Positions 24,977-34,074 of a DNA stretch of 64,000 nt are shown here, piece after piece (within the stretch, counting starts at the first letter, position 1; each line of letters opens with the position of its first letter). The translations under genes were made by a program, and so were the position numbers. The DNA comes from an uncultured Fluviicola sp. (GTDB taxonomy: Bacteria; Bacteroidota; Bacteroidia; Flavobacteriales_D; Crocinitomicaceae). The notes beneath the pieces were generated by a model. It made no database searches and had not been told where the DNA came from. It saw nothing but the letters and a program-made list of their open reading frames with translations. The stretch covers positions 29,529-93,528 of the forward strand of contig NZ_CABHOL010000050.1 in assembly GCF_902168135.1 (NCBI RefSeq), given 5' to 3'.

Positions 24977-26368
24977 ATGAAGAAAGCAATCATTATCACC
25001 TTCGTTTTATTTGCTCAATTACAGGCATTTTCTTGCACAATCATTAGCGCAAAAGATAAAAAAGGACAGGTTTGGACCGGGAACAATGAAGACAACCTGT
25101 TTACCTTTAAGAGCTTGATCAATATTGTTCCTGCCAATGATGGTAATTATGGATATGTATTTTTTACCTATAACAATCCTAAGCAGGGAATGCAGGGAGG
25201 TGTGAACGAGGCCGGTCTGTTCTTTGATTTTAACGGAGTAGAGTACACGGAAAGCAAAGCCAATGAGAAAAAGGAATATTATCCCGGGGGACATGTGAAA
25301 ATGTTTGAGTATATCCTGGAGCACTTCTCAACGGTTCAGGAAGTAATGGATCTCTATAGAAAATACAGAATTCCCGGAATTGAACACAGTCAGCTGCATT
25401 TGGCGGATAAGTTTGGGAATTTAGGAATTATCGTTGCGGATAGTATGTGGATCACAAAAGATAATCACCTGGCTTCCACGAATTACAATTTGTGTCATGG
25501 AGACCTGGAAGACGATCCGTGTTTCCGCATGCCAATTGCACAGCGATTATTAAAGAATAATGAACCTTCCTTTGAATTATTTACACAGATCTGTGACTCG
25601 ACTCATCAATTTTATTCCAGTGGTGCCAGTACCATCTATTCGAATATTCATAATTTGTCGACGGGTGAAATCTGGTTCTATTTTGGGTTGGATTTCAAAA
25701 ACGCTTACAAAACTTCTGTCCGGGAATTGTTGAAGCGGGGGAAAACATCCATTTATCTGTGTGATCTGTTCAAAGACCAGATTTTGGTAAGGGCTCATAT
25801 GGCTGCAGAGAATAAAGATTTTGAGAAGTCTATTGAATTGATGGAGTCCATTCAGGATCCAGCACAGCGTTTAACTTTGATGCGTTTACTTGTTACCGGG
25901 TTAATTGATATGGAAGCAAATATTGATTCTTATCCCGTATTTGAACATTTTTTCCGGCAGATAAAGCCTGAGCCAAAAGATTACTATGTAAACAGTTTTG
26001 CCTTGTATTGCAGAGGCCAAAAGGAAAAGGCGAATGAAACCTTAATTGAAGGGTTGAGAAATTATCCGGGAGAAGAAACATTGATCGGTTTTAAAGATCA
26101 ACTTGAGGGAAAGTTCCCTCCCGGAAAGAATTACAGACTGGAGTTGGCCGATTTTAAGGATGCAACTTATGTACTGATTGATGGATTGTCTTATTATCAA
26201 TTTGAAAACTTACTGGTGAAAGTGGGGGATAAGTGGGTAGGAGAGTATCCATTGGAGCCGGATGAATACTTTTTTAGATTTAATGTGGACGGAAAAATAG
26301 TTACATCTCAGCAGTTTGAAGTTGTTACTTACGATGAAGAACCGCATAACAGGTTGGTTATTCACTGA
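24977..26368 (+). CDS. Exported Ntn-hydrolase, linear amide C-N hydrolase (choloylglycine hydrolase/acyltransferase) family
   Basis: In this 463-residue protein the signal peptide MKKAIIITFVLFAQLQAFS is followed immediately by Cys20 (CTIISAKDKKGQVWTGNNEDN). That is the N-terminal nucleophile arrangement of the penicillin V acylase, choloylglycine hydrolase and acyl-CoA:6-APA acyltransferase group: signal cleavage would expose the catalytic Cys. GGVNEAGLFFDFNGVEY and STNYNLCHG continue the Ntn fold to about residue 260. The last ~200 residues form a helical TPR-like segment and then a small beta domain ending RLVIH. It probably cleaves an amide such as an N-acyl amino acid in the periplasm; the substrate is unknown. 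Single-gene unit. Confidence 0.8.
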   Translation: MKKAIIITFVLFAQLQAFSCTIISAKDKKGQVWTGNNEDNLFTFKSLINIVPANDGNYGYVFFTYNNPKQGMQGGVNEAGLFFDFNGVEYTESKANEKKEYYPGGHVKMFEYILEHFSTVQEVMDLYRKYRIPGIEHSQLHLADKFGNLGIIVADSMWITKDNHLASTNYNLCHGDLEDDPCFRMPIAQRLLKNNEPSFELFTQICDSTHQFYSSGASTIYSNIHNLSTGEIWFYFGLDFKNAYKTSVRELLKRGKTSIYLCDLFKDQILVRAHMAAENKDFEKSIELMESIQDPAQRLTLMRLLVTGLIDMEANIDSYPVFEHFFRQIKPEPKDYYVNSFALYCRGQKEKANETLIEGLRNYPGEETLIGFKDQLEGKFPPGKNYRLELADFKDATYVLIDGLSYYQFENLLVKVGDKWVGEYPLEPDEYFFRFNVDGKIVTSQQFEVVTYDEEPHNRLVIH

Positions 26369-26524
26369 ATTTCATTCAGAACTTTATTTGCAAAGAGGAT
26401 ACCTTAAAGCTGTTCAAAACTTCTCGGCGTAAAAGTTTTTTCAGGATTCTTTATTAGACTTTGATGTGATTTTCCAGAATTTAAATGAAAATGAGAACGA
26501 AGTCCTGTTTGAATTGCAAATTGA

Positions 26525-26597
26525 GTCTCCCTCTTTATGCTTGTGCTGTAGCTTCAGTATAGTTGCTGGAGAGGGACCAAGGGAGAGGATAAGCCGA
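26525..26597. repeat. Dispersed GA-rich repeat, copy 4
   Basis: GTCTCCCTCTTTATGC ... GAGAGGGACCAAGGGAGAGG followed by ATAAGCC resembles the copies at 3328 and 16541. It sits between the convergent ends of the Ntn-hydrolase gene and the sterol operon. No clear terminator is seen for either. Confidence 0.5.
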
Positions 26598-26631
26598 ATC
26601 GAGCTTGATTTCTCATTTCTATATCTCTCCC

Positions 26632-28869
26632 TTACAAATACCTATAATATCTCGCTACCGCCCACAATGGGAACACATTTCGATACGAAGTATAGGTTTC
26701 CATACAGTTGCCGTTAAATACCCCTGAAATTCCTTCCTGCGGGAAATCGCCGTTGGATTCCTGGCGGGAAAGGATGAATTCGATTCCTTTTTCAATAGCC
26801 CCTTTATCCGGGTGATTTGCTTTCATCAAAGCCAAAAGTGCCCATGCCGTATTGATGATCTGTCCGTCTTCGTGTTCAATGTATTTGTGCTGCACACACG
26901 ATTCGAAGGATTCTCCCCAGCTTCCGTCTGCGCGCTGTTTGCTCAACAAGAAATTACACGCTTTTTGAATTTCGGGGGAGTCATTTTTATGACCTGCGGC
27001 TAACAAGCCTTCGATACCGAACCAGGTACCGTAGGTATAACAAACACCCCAGCAGCCATACCAGGAACCATCCGGATCTTGTTTGGTCTGCAGGAATTTC
27101 CCGCCGCGGTCGAGTGCTTTTTTGATGTCTTCCCTGCGGTAATCGTGACGTTTGGCGAATTCCTTCAATCCCTGCATGGTGGCGGAAGAACATTCCGTAT
27201 AGGTCACTTCGGTCATGATATTCTCAAACAGCATGGAAGGATTCAATACTTCGATCCATTGCGGAGCTCTTTTCTTTTCATAAGAAGCCCAGCCTCCGTC
27301 TTTATTCTGCATGAACAATAACCAGTCAACCGCAGGTTTTAAGCGCTCCAGGTCGATCCGATTTTGTTTTTTGATGTATGCTTTGTCGTTGTACAGCAGG
27401 GCGGTTTTCATTCCTTCCGAAGTACAATCCGTTACTGCCCAGGCGTGGTCGATGGTTGAAAAAGGCCAGCAGCCGAGCGTTACGTCACGGCAGTATTTTT
27501 CATGATCAATCGGATCGCGGTCAATTTGGGTAATATCAATGAAATGATAGATTTTTTCAGCCATTTCCGGGAAATCGGATTCCATGTCGGCTTCCAGCAA
27601 TGCTTGTCCGGCAAAGGAAGTGTCCCACAATTGAGAACCGTTATAACCTCCCATTTTTGCTCCGTCTTCGGCAATCCACAGGTAATCTTTCCAGCGGTTC
27701 AGATGGCCTTTGAACTGTTCGGAATCTAAGCCGTGCTTATGCCACACGCAAATAGAGTTCATGGCCTGGTTTACCGGACCGATGTTGATATAACGCGTGT
27801 GCAGATCTTCGTGGTCGATGTAATCTTCCACATATTTCAATGCACTTTTCCTTAGTCTTTTGGAATGGATCTTTTCGTATCCGTTAATGATCTTGCTTAG
27901 AGCCGTGTACCATTTGCTGACCGGGTTGAAGATATCGATCTCACAGGCCTGACGGCGTGCTTTTTTCCAGTTAATCGATTCGTAACTGGTAGTATACAAT
28001 TCTTTTCTTAGTTCTTTGACCAGCTCCGTTTCTGCTCCTTTTACCTTGTTCCCGAAGCAGTAGGACATCGGAAGGTAAAGCATGCGGTTGTGGCACCAGT
28101 ATTTTGAGGGGTGGAAGGGAAGCCATTTCGGCAGTTTCCACAATTCGGGAAGCAGGGAGTCATTTCCGGCCCATTCGTATACGTTTAACACCGAAAGGTA
28201 GAACTTACCCCACATGGGGATTTGTACGGCACCACCGTGGCTTAAAATCCAATCCTGGGCTCGTTTCAGGTTCGGGTTTGAAAGATCTTCGCCCAAAATA
28301 CGCAGGGTTACATATTGCATCACCGTTCCGAACATGGTTGAATGCCCTTCGATGTGCAGTCCCCAGCCGCCGTCTTCGTTTTGGTGGTTCCACAAATTGC
28401 GCTTCATTAAAACCTGCATCGGTTTTTCAAAAGGCGAGCCTGTAACGTAGGACGCAATGGTTAATCCAGGGATCAGGAAAAGCGGACCACCATAGTCTCC
28501 CGCCCAGTTTCCGTCCGGTTCCTGCAATGTTTCATAAAAAGAAAAACCATTCAATAAACCGATGCGCGCTCTTTCTTTGAGTGAAAGGGAATCGTCTAAA
28601 GGTATGATCTTTGGTTCTCCTACTTGTTTGCTTCGCAGATAGCGAAATACCCGGTCGCCGGAATTCGGATTGACCTGCTTGTCGAAAATAAAAGCACGAT
28701 CAAACGCCTTTAAGAAAGCGATTCCTTCCGGTTTGTCCCAGTCGGATTCTGATTGTATGATCCCTTTCAGATCATCCGGAAGCTCAAAACTCCAGTATTG
28801 TTGTCCGTTTTTTGAATGAAATTTCCAGGTATCCCAAAAATAGGATTGGTCCTTTTGATCGAAATCCAT
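26632..28869 (-). CDS. osc: Oxidosqualene cyclase (lanosterol/cycloartenol synthase type)
   Basis: The 745-residue terpene cyclase turns 2,3-oxidosqualene into a tetracyclic sterol. The catalytic motif is DCTSE (481-485) as in eukaryotic-type oxidosqualene cyclases, not the DXDD motif of squalene-hopene cyclases. QW repeats occur at about 117 (QEPDGNWAGDYGG), 163 (QNEDGGWG), 521 (QNKDGGW), 597 (QDPDGSW) and 645 (QRADGSWGE). YWCHNRMLYLPMSYC (about 257) and KMGGYNGSQLWDT (about 405) are family hallmarks. Product-controlling positions read Tyr409, His475 and Val479; the valine is the lanosterol-type residue. It is the last gene of the operon, six bases behind the prenyl synthase gene, next to squalene monooxygenase and squalene synthase genes that supply its substrate. 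Confidence 0.93.
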   Translation of the reverse strand: MDFDQKDQSYFWDTWKFHSKNGQQYWSFELPDDLKGIIQSESDWDKPEGIAFLKAFDRAFIFDKQVNPNSGDRVFRYLRSKQVGEPKIIPLDDSLSLKERARIGLLNGFSFYETLQEPDGNWAGDYGGPLFLIPGLTIASYVTGSPFEKPMQVLMKRNLWNHQNEDGGWGLHIEGHSTMFGTVMQYVTLRILGEDLSNPNLKRAQDWILSHGGAVQIPMWGKFYLSVLNVYEWAGNDSLLPELWKLPKWLPFHPSKYWCHNRMLYLPMSYCFGNKVKGAETELVKELRKELYTTSYESINWKKARRQACEIDIFNPVSKWYTALSKIINGYEKIHSKRLRKSALKYVEDYIDHEDLHTRYINIGPVNQAMNSICVWHKHGLDSEQFKGHLNRWKDYLWIAEDGAKMGGYNGSQLWDTSFAGQALLEADMESDFPEMAEKIYHFIDITQIDRDPIDHEKYCRDVTLGCWPFSTIDHAWAVTDCTSEGMKTALLYNDKAYIKKQNRIDLERLKPAVDWLLFMQNKDGGWASYEKKRAPQWIEVLNPSMLFENIMTEVTYTECSSATMQGLKEFAKRHDYRREDIKKALDRGGKFLQTKQDPDGSWYGCWGVCYTYGTWFGIEGLLAAGHKNDSPEIQKACNFLLSKQRADGSWGESFESCVQHKYIEHEDGQIINTAWALLALMKANHPDKGAIEKGIEFILSRQESNGDFPQEGISGVFNGNCMETYTSYRNVFPLWAVARYYRYL

Positions 28870-28875
28870 GGTGAA

Positions 28876-29862
28876 TCAGGTTGTTCTGCGAAGCATAATT
28901 TCACCCAACTCGATCATTCTTCTTTTATCGTCTTCAGAAAGACCGGATGACATAATAGCTTCTACAGACTTATCATGTAATTCTTCCATCTTGTCCAATG
29001 CAATTTTCACCACACCGATTTCTTTAAAAATCTCCTGGAACCCACTGATTTTGGCTTCTTCGTTCTTTTCTTCGAATAATTCAGCGATGCGTGCTTTTTG
29101 ATCAGCGTTTGCATGCTGCATGGCATTGATCAGTAAGAAAGTTTTTTTGTTCAGCAAGATATCTCCTCCGATACGTTTTCCGAATGAATCATCACCGAAA
29201 GTATCCAGGTAGTCATCCATGATCTGGAATGCCAATCCGGTGTATAGTCCGAAATCGTACAGTTTTTGCTGATCTTCAACGGAAGCGTTCCCTAAAATGG
29301 CACCGATCTCACAAGCACAACCAAACAAAACGGAAGTTTTCAGTCGGATCATATTCATGTATTCTTCCACAGTTACTACGTCCTGTGTTTCGAATTCCAT
29401 GTCATATTGCTGACCTTCCATGACTTCCTGGGCCATTTTCAAAAAGCTTTTTAACAGAACTGCTGATTTTTCTTCGTTTCCCCGGATCAATAAGCTCACA
29501 GAATGTGGCAGCATGGCGTCACCGGTTACGATTGCTTTATCAACTCCGTATTTCTCATGAACGGTGATCGTTCCACGGCGAAGCGGAGCTTTATCCATGA
29601 TGTCGTCGTGAACCAGTGTGAAGTTGTGGAACACTTCGATTGAAATTGCAGCGCACATAGCATCTTCCGTACTTACGCCAAACCCCTGAGCAGCCATTAA
29701 TACCATGATCGGACGCAGGCGTTTCCCTTCCAATGTCATGATATGGTAGGTAGAATCTGCCAGGTTGGAAGGGAAACCTTCCAATGCATCTTTCTCCAAA
29801 AATTGAATAATCGCGTTTCTTTGGATTTCCAAATCCTGTTTTATTGCTGTAGTTGTTGTCAT
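28876..29862 (-). CDS. Trans-prenyl diphosphate synthase (probable farnesyl diphosphate synthase)
   Basis: This 328-residue all-helical prenyltransferase has both aspartate-rich motifs: HDDIMD (86-90, first DDxxD) and QIMDDYLDTFGD (near 213, second). GKRLRP at 46-51 binds the allylic diphosphate. Phe81, five residues before the first motif, fits a short-chain product. C15 farnesyl diphosphate is the expected product because squalene synthase is in the same operon, but C20 cannot be excluded from sequence. The start lies three bases behind the mevalonate kinase stop. Confidence 0.9.
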   Translation of the reverse strand: MTTTTAIKQDLEIQRNAIIQFLEKDALEGFPSNLADSTYHIMTLEGKRLRPIMVLMAAQGFGVSTEDAMCAAISIEVFHNFTLVHDDIMDKAPLRRGTITVHEKYGVDKAIVTGDAMLPHSVSLLIRGNEEKSAVLLKSFLKMAQEVMEGQQYDMEFETQDVVTVEEYMNMIRLKTSVLFGCACEIGAILGNASVEDQQKLYDFGLYTGLAFQIMDDYLDTFGDDSFGKRIGGDILLNKKTFLLINAMQHANADQKARIAELFEEKNEEAKISGFQEIFKEIGVVKIALDKMEELHDKSVEAIMSSGLSEDDKRRMIELGEIMLRRTT

Positions 29863-29865
29863 ACT

Positions 29866-30804
29866 TTAAAATCTATAGAAAACTTCTAGTTCTTCGTTCT
29901 TTAATAATTGTTGTGTTTCTTCCCATTTTTGGGTAAATCCGATCATGTACCCACCGCCGCCTGCACCGCAGATCTTCAGGAAATAATCTTTCGTGTCTAG
30001 TCCCCGCTTCACCGTATTTTGATATTTTTCCGGGATGAGGTAGTGCATTTCATCCAGTTGGAATTGGACTAATTTCTTCAGGTTCCGGTAAAAACTTTCC
30101 GTATCTCCTTTCAGGAAATCGGTAATACCTGCATTGGTATATTCAATGAATTTAGTTTCCAGTTTTTTCTGGAAATCTTCCTGTTTGCAGGCACTGTTAA
30201 ATTGTTTGATCAGTTTTTCTGAATTTCGGGCAATACCGGTATTCAATAAGAACAATACATTCTTTCCGTTCTCATCGTAAGCCGGAATATCTACTTTTTC
30301 AATTTCTTTGTTGGATTTTAACAGCAAAGGTTTGTTGATAATGATGCTTAGAGGATCGATACCGGAACTTTTCCCGTGGAAATGTCCTTCCAGGCTTCCC
30401 AGGTAGCTTTTTAAGCTTTGGATGTGGTCCATGGTCAGGTGTTTCAATTCATCTTTGAAATCGCCTGCTTTGTCCAGGTAGCGTAAAAAGACCGCTGCAA
30501 CAAGTGCTCCGGAACTTCCAAGTCCAAATCCCTGCGGAATATCGCTTCTGAAAAACAGACCTTTATCCAGCTCCTGTGACAATTTATTCACGTTCAATTT
30601 GAACGTATCGTCGGTGTGATTTTCTAAAATATGCTTGAAGAATTCCCGAATACCTTTATTGGATAATACGGCCATAGCACTTTCTTCGTCTCTTGGATAG
30701 CACAATTCCCCGGAAAATTTACTGAATGGGATCGTCAATGCCATACCGTTGTGCAAAACACCGTATTCTCCAAACACTAATATTTTTGAATGAACGCTTT
30801 CCAT
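29866..30804 (-). CDS. mvk: Mevalonate kinase (GHMP family)
   Basis: The 312-residue GHMP kinase starts with KILVFGEYGVLHNGMAL, the mevalonate kinase lead sequence. The ATP loop IPQGFGLGSSGALVAAVF is at about 105, KSSGIDPL follows, and GAGGGGYMIGF closes the C-terminal motif. It phosphorylates mevalonate in the cytosol. Three bases separate it from the upstream decarboxylase gene. Family membership is certain; the assignment to mevalonate over phosphomevalonate rests on the FGEYGVLHNG start and the GSGID-type motif. Confidence 0.85.
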   Translation of the reverse strand: MESVHSKILVFGEYGVLHNGMALTIPFSKFSGELCYPRDEESAMAVLSNKGIREFFKHILENHTDDTFKLNVNKLSQELDKGLFFRSDIPQGFGLGSSGALVAAVFLRYLDKAGDFKDELKHLTMDHIQSLKSYLGSLEGHFHGKSSGIDPLSIIINKPLLLKSNKEIEKVDIPAYDENGKNVLFLLNTGIARNSEKLIKQFNSACKQEDFQKKLETKFIEYTNAGITDFLKGDTESFYRNLKKLVQFQLDEMHYLIPEKYQNTVKRGLDTKDYFLKICGAGGGGYMIGFTQKWEETQQLLKNEELEVFYRF

Positions 30805-30807
30805 TTC

Positions 30808-31863
30808 TTACGAGTTCAATTTTGTTGGGCCGTTTCCTTCCTGGTCAAAAATAACTTTTTTATAGGTGTCGCGCAGTCCGTCATTGATAAATGCTTCTAC
30901 CTGAGCTTCATAAGCTTTCGGGTAAAGAACGTGCACATTCGGACCTGCATCCAGTGTAAAGCATACCGGAATGTTGTTTTCTTTTCGGAATTCCATCAAT
31001 TTTTCAATGGCTGTAATTGTTCCCGGCTTCACCAATAAATAATAATCCATAGAGGTCATCATCATTGCGTGCAATGTCAGTGCTTCTGATTCACACATAT
31101 GGATGAATGCTTCCATGTCACCGTTTTTTAGAATGTTAACCAGCTCAGCTGTGCGCTCATTGGCCTGCTTGAAGCGGTTTTCTGCGTACGGATGGTTATT
31201 CATCAAAGAGTGACCAACAGAACTGGATACTTTTTTCGGCTCATCTTCGATGATCAGAATCGCATCTTTCATATTCCGGAAAGTCGGATGAATGTCTGTG
31301 ATCTCAATAGCGTACTGGTTCGAAGAATTTTGAATGTTATCATTTTCTCCCCATTGTGCAAATGCCGGGTACATACTTCGGGATGCGCTTCCACTTCCCA
31401 AACGCGCCAGGTTACTTGCTTCCCGGTAGAACGCTTCGTCCTTTTCTTTTCCTTCCAGGCTGTAGGCAATGTCTAAAAGTGCCAGGGAAATTGCTCCGAA
31501 TGCAGATGCAGAAGAGGCAATTCCGGCTGAGTGCGGGAAACTGTTAGAGGAATTGATCGTAATTGCTTTTTCAGCAATAAACGGGAAGAATTCACGATTG
31601 TCTTCTAAAAATTTAGCAACACGCTGACCGAATTTTTCATTGACAGCTCCTTCAAAAAAGTAAGATAACTGAACCGCTTCATCCGTGGTTTTGTCTGATA
31701 ATTCTGCTTCAACTTCTGTAAATGAATTTGACAAAGTCAAACTTAGCGAAGAATTACAAGGGATTTGTATTCCCTTTTTTCCCCAGTATTTAACAATTGC
31801 AATATTAGACGGGCAGCGCCACGTTACTTTTACGTTATTCATCAATTCCTTGTCTGTTTCCAT
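30808..31863 (-). CDS. mvaD: Diphosphomevalonate decarboxylase
   Basis: The 351-residue protein converts mevalonate 5-diphosphate to isopentenyl diphosphate with ATP. Diagnostic segments are CPSNIAIVKYWGKKG at residues 16-30, NSSLSLTLS (substrate pocket), HSAGIASSASAFGA (ATP loop), and GSGSASRSMYPAFAQWGE, which holds the SRS motif of the family. FTLDAGPNVHVLYP near the C-terminus is the DAGPN motif with the catalytic Asp. Its ATG is directly after the stop of the upstream GHMP kinase gene, with zero spacing. Confidence 0.95.
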   Translation of the reverse strand: METDKELMNNVKVTWRCPSNIAIVKYWGKKGIQIPCNSSLSLTLSNSFTEVEAELSDKTTDEAVQLSYFFEGAVNEKFGQRVAKFLEDNREFFPFIAEKAITINSSNSFPHSAGIASSASAFGAISLALLDIAYSLEGKEKDEAFYREASNLARLGSGSASRSMYPAFAQWGENDNIQNSSNQYAIEITDIHPTFRNMKDAILIIEDEPKKVSSSVGHSLMNNHPYAENRFKQANERTAELVNILKNGDMEAFIHMCESEALTLHAMMMTSMDYYLLVKPGTITAIEKLMEFRKENNIPVCFTLDAGPNVHVLYPKAYEAQVEAFINDGLRDTYKKVIFDQEGNGPTKLNS

Positions 31864-32763
31864 TTATTTTATGAATTCCTGATATGTAAATAAGATATCA
31901 TGTCCTTTATCTTCAAAGTAGTTTTTTGCCGTTTGGAGATCCCTGAATGTTGCCATAAAAAAATCTCCTCCCCATGCACCCAATGATTTGATGCTGTAGG
32001 AATAATCTGCAAATAAACGTTCTTTTAATTTAGTAGTACCTATAATTGGTGAAATCAATTCTTCAGATTGGTCCAATTGCTGCTCGAAAACTTCGATATC
32101 ATGCGCCTGCAACGCAGTAGAGATCAAAGTATTCATGGTGTCTATGTGGTGCTGTTCCACTTTCCGGTCCTTGAAACGTTTGATTTCTTCCCGTGAGTTT
32201 TGTTTATTGCCCAGATAGACAAATAACAGCTTATCCGTTATTGATTCGGGGATACTCACTTCTTTTTTCACTTTTCCGTCGGCATAGATGATCGGACCAT
32301 TTGCAGTTGCACAAGCTACATCGTAACCCGATCCGCCAAAAGATGCATCCAGCAGTTTTCTGGCATCAACTCCCGACCATTGGCTCAACAAGCTGATTAA
32401 AGTAGAACTGGAACCAAGTCCCCAGTTCAATTCAAAATTTGCTTCTGATTTAAAATTTTGATTGAAATCAAGCCCTGGTTTCTCTGCGCGAATAACCAGG
32501 AATAACTGTTTCAAAATTTCCGCTACTTCCCGGTTGTTGGTATCCAGGATGTTGAAATCCCGGTCCAGGGAAGCTGAAAACCAAAGTCCATGCTTTGCAT
32601 GACTTTCCCAGTGAATAGAATCAGACTCCGCAACAGAAAGCGTTTGTCCGAATTTTAAAGGAAAAGCAAGGCTGTCTGCTCCGTTCAGAACCAGGTATTC
32701 ACCAAAAAGCATCAGTTTTCCTGATGCCTTATAGGTCCTTATATTATTTTCCGTAACTGTCAA
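31864..32763 (-). CDS. GHMP kinase of the GYDIA type, probable phosphomevalonate kinase
   Basis: This 299-residue GHMP-fold kinase opens with ASGKLMLFGEYLVLNGADSLAFPL and has the ATP loop NWGLGSSSTLISLLSQW (about 113). The variant motif GSGYDVACATANGP (about 143) occurs where classical kinases have GSGID. The Bacteroidetes family with this GYD[IV]A motif is found in mevalonate clusters. The operon already has a classical mevalonate kinase and the decarboxylase, so the missing step is phosphomevalonate kinase; assigning it here is inference from context. A short SLGAWGGDFFMATF stands at the usual third GHMP motif. Zero spacing to both neighbours. Confidence 0.75.
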   Translation of the reverse strand: MTVTENNIRTYKASGKLMLFGEYLVLNGADSLAFPLKFGQTLSVAESDSIHWESHAKHGLWFSASLDRDFNILDTNNREVAEILKQLFLVIRAEKPGLDFNQNFKSEANFELNWGLGSSSTLISLLSQWSGVDARKLLDASFGGSGYDVACATANGPIIYADGKVKKEVSIPESITDKLLFVYLGNKQNSREEIKRFKDRKVEQHHIDTMNTLISTALQAHDIEVFEQQLDQSEELISPIIGTTKLKERLFADYSYSIKSLGAWGGDFFMATFRDLQTAKNYFEDKGHDILFTYQEFIK

Positions 32764-34074
32764 TTATACCAATTGAAGAGATTCAACATATGTACGCACT
32801 GCAGATACAGAAACGTTTTTGTCTTTAAAATGAGCTACAATTTTATCGCGGTCTTCTTTTTTAACCTCTAATTGGTTCATGATATTGAACAGGTGCATTT
32901 TCATGTGTCCCTGCTGAATACCTGTTGTGGTCAATGATTTAACCGCACCAAAGTTGTTTGCCAATCCGGCAGCAGCAGCAATTCCCATCAACTCTCTTGC
33001 ATTCGGGAAGTCCAATAATTCATGAGAAAGCTTCACCAACGGATGTAAGTTCGTTAGTCCGCCAACAACTCCCAATGCAATTGGTAAAGTCAGTTCAAAA
33101 CGGAAGATATCATTCTCAATGGTGCAGTTCGTCAAAGAAGAATAACCGCCGTTCATACTTGCATAAGCATGTCCGCAGGCTTCAACTGCTCTAAAATCGT
33201 TTCCTGTTGCCAATACAACCGCATCGATACCGTTGTAAATACCTTTGTTATGCGTGGTTGCGCGGTAAGGATCCACTTGTGCGATTCTTACAGCAGTATG
33301 GAATTTTTTAGCAAATTCTTTTCCGGAAACCCCCGGTACAATTCCATCCAGGTTCTTAACATCTGTTTCTACCCAGCACTTAACTACACAATTCGGAGTA
33401 AGGTTGGAAAGAATAGACATAATGACTTCCAATCCGTCTTTTTTGAATTCAGGCTGGTTTTGGTGCCAGTTTCTAAAAATTTCAGCAAAACGCTCCAGGC
33501 AGGAGTTTACGAAGTTTGCCCCCATGGAATCTTTCGTTTCGAAAGTCACAAACAATTGCATTAATCCCGGTTCTTTATCCGAAAGGTCTTTCAAAACGAT
33601 ATCCTTGATACCTCCACCGCGGTTACGCATGTTTACAGTAATATCTTCAGAACCATCCAGTAAAAGCTGTTTTAGCTCATCAAAACGGCTTTTCAGTTTT
33701 TGAATATCATCGTGCCATAAGAAATGGACCTGTCCTACTTTTTCGGTATCAACGATCTCCGTATGGAATCCTCCGAAAGCATACCAAAACTTGGCACTGT
33801 TAGCAGCTGCGGCCACAACGGAACTTTCTTCAATAACCATTGGAACGGCAACCGTTTTCCCATTGATCAAAAAGTTAGGAGCAATGCTGTAAGGTAAGTG
33901 AAAATTCGAGATGGTATTTTCACTAAACTCGTTGATTACTTCTTGTACAGCAGCATCACAGTGATCAAAACTTTTAAACGTTTTAATCGTTTCTCCCGGC
34001 GATTTGAAAAAATTCGCAATCGCCTCCAACTTCTCCTGCTTGTTCTTTTTTGAGAACCCTTCGATTAGCTCCAT
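32764..34074 (-). CDS. hmgR: Hydroxymethylglutaryl-CoA reductase
   Basis: The 436-residue soluble enzyme commits carbon to mevalonate. It has no membrane domain and is of the short bacterial size. Seen motifs are SIAPNFLINGKTVAVPMVIEESSVVAAA (64-90, catalytic Glu; quoted in part as SIAPNF and VPMVIEE), DSMGANFVN, ATGNDFRAVEACGHAYAS, LPIALGVVGGLTNLHP, and GIQQGHMKMH with the C-terminal catalytic His. The length and text fit the class II branch; NADH or NADPH preference is not readable. Its ATG abuts the stop of the IPP isomerase gene. HMG-CoA synthase is not in the window. Confidence 0.93.
   Translation of the reverse strand: MELIEGFSKKNKQEKLEAIANFFKSPGETIKTFKSFDHCDAAVQEVINEFSENTISNFHLPYSIAPNFLINGKTVAVPMVIEESSVVAAAANSAKFWYAFGGFHTEIVDTEKVGQVHFLWHDDIQKLKSRFDELKQLLLDGSEDITVNMRNRGGGIKDIVLKDLSDKEPGLMQLFVTFETKDSMGANFVNSCLERFAEIFRNWHQNQPEFKKDGLEVIMSILSNLTPNCVVKCWVETDVKNLDGIVPGVSGKEFAKKFHTAVRIAQVDPYRATTHNKGIYNGIDAVVLATGNDFRAVEACGHAYASMNGGYSSLTNCTIENDIFRFELTLPIALGVVGGLTNLHPLVKLSHELLDFPNARELMGIAAAAGLANNFGAVKSLTTTGIQQGHMKMHLFNIMNQLEVKKEDRDKIVAHFKDKNVSVSAVRTYVESLQLV

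Noticed and set aside
26632..28869. Squalene-hopene cyclase annotation
   Set aside because: The DXDD motif of hopene cyclases is absent; DCTSE is present, and the operon supplies squalene monooxygenase, which hopanoid synthesis does not need.
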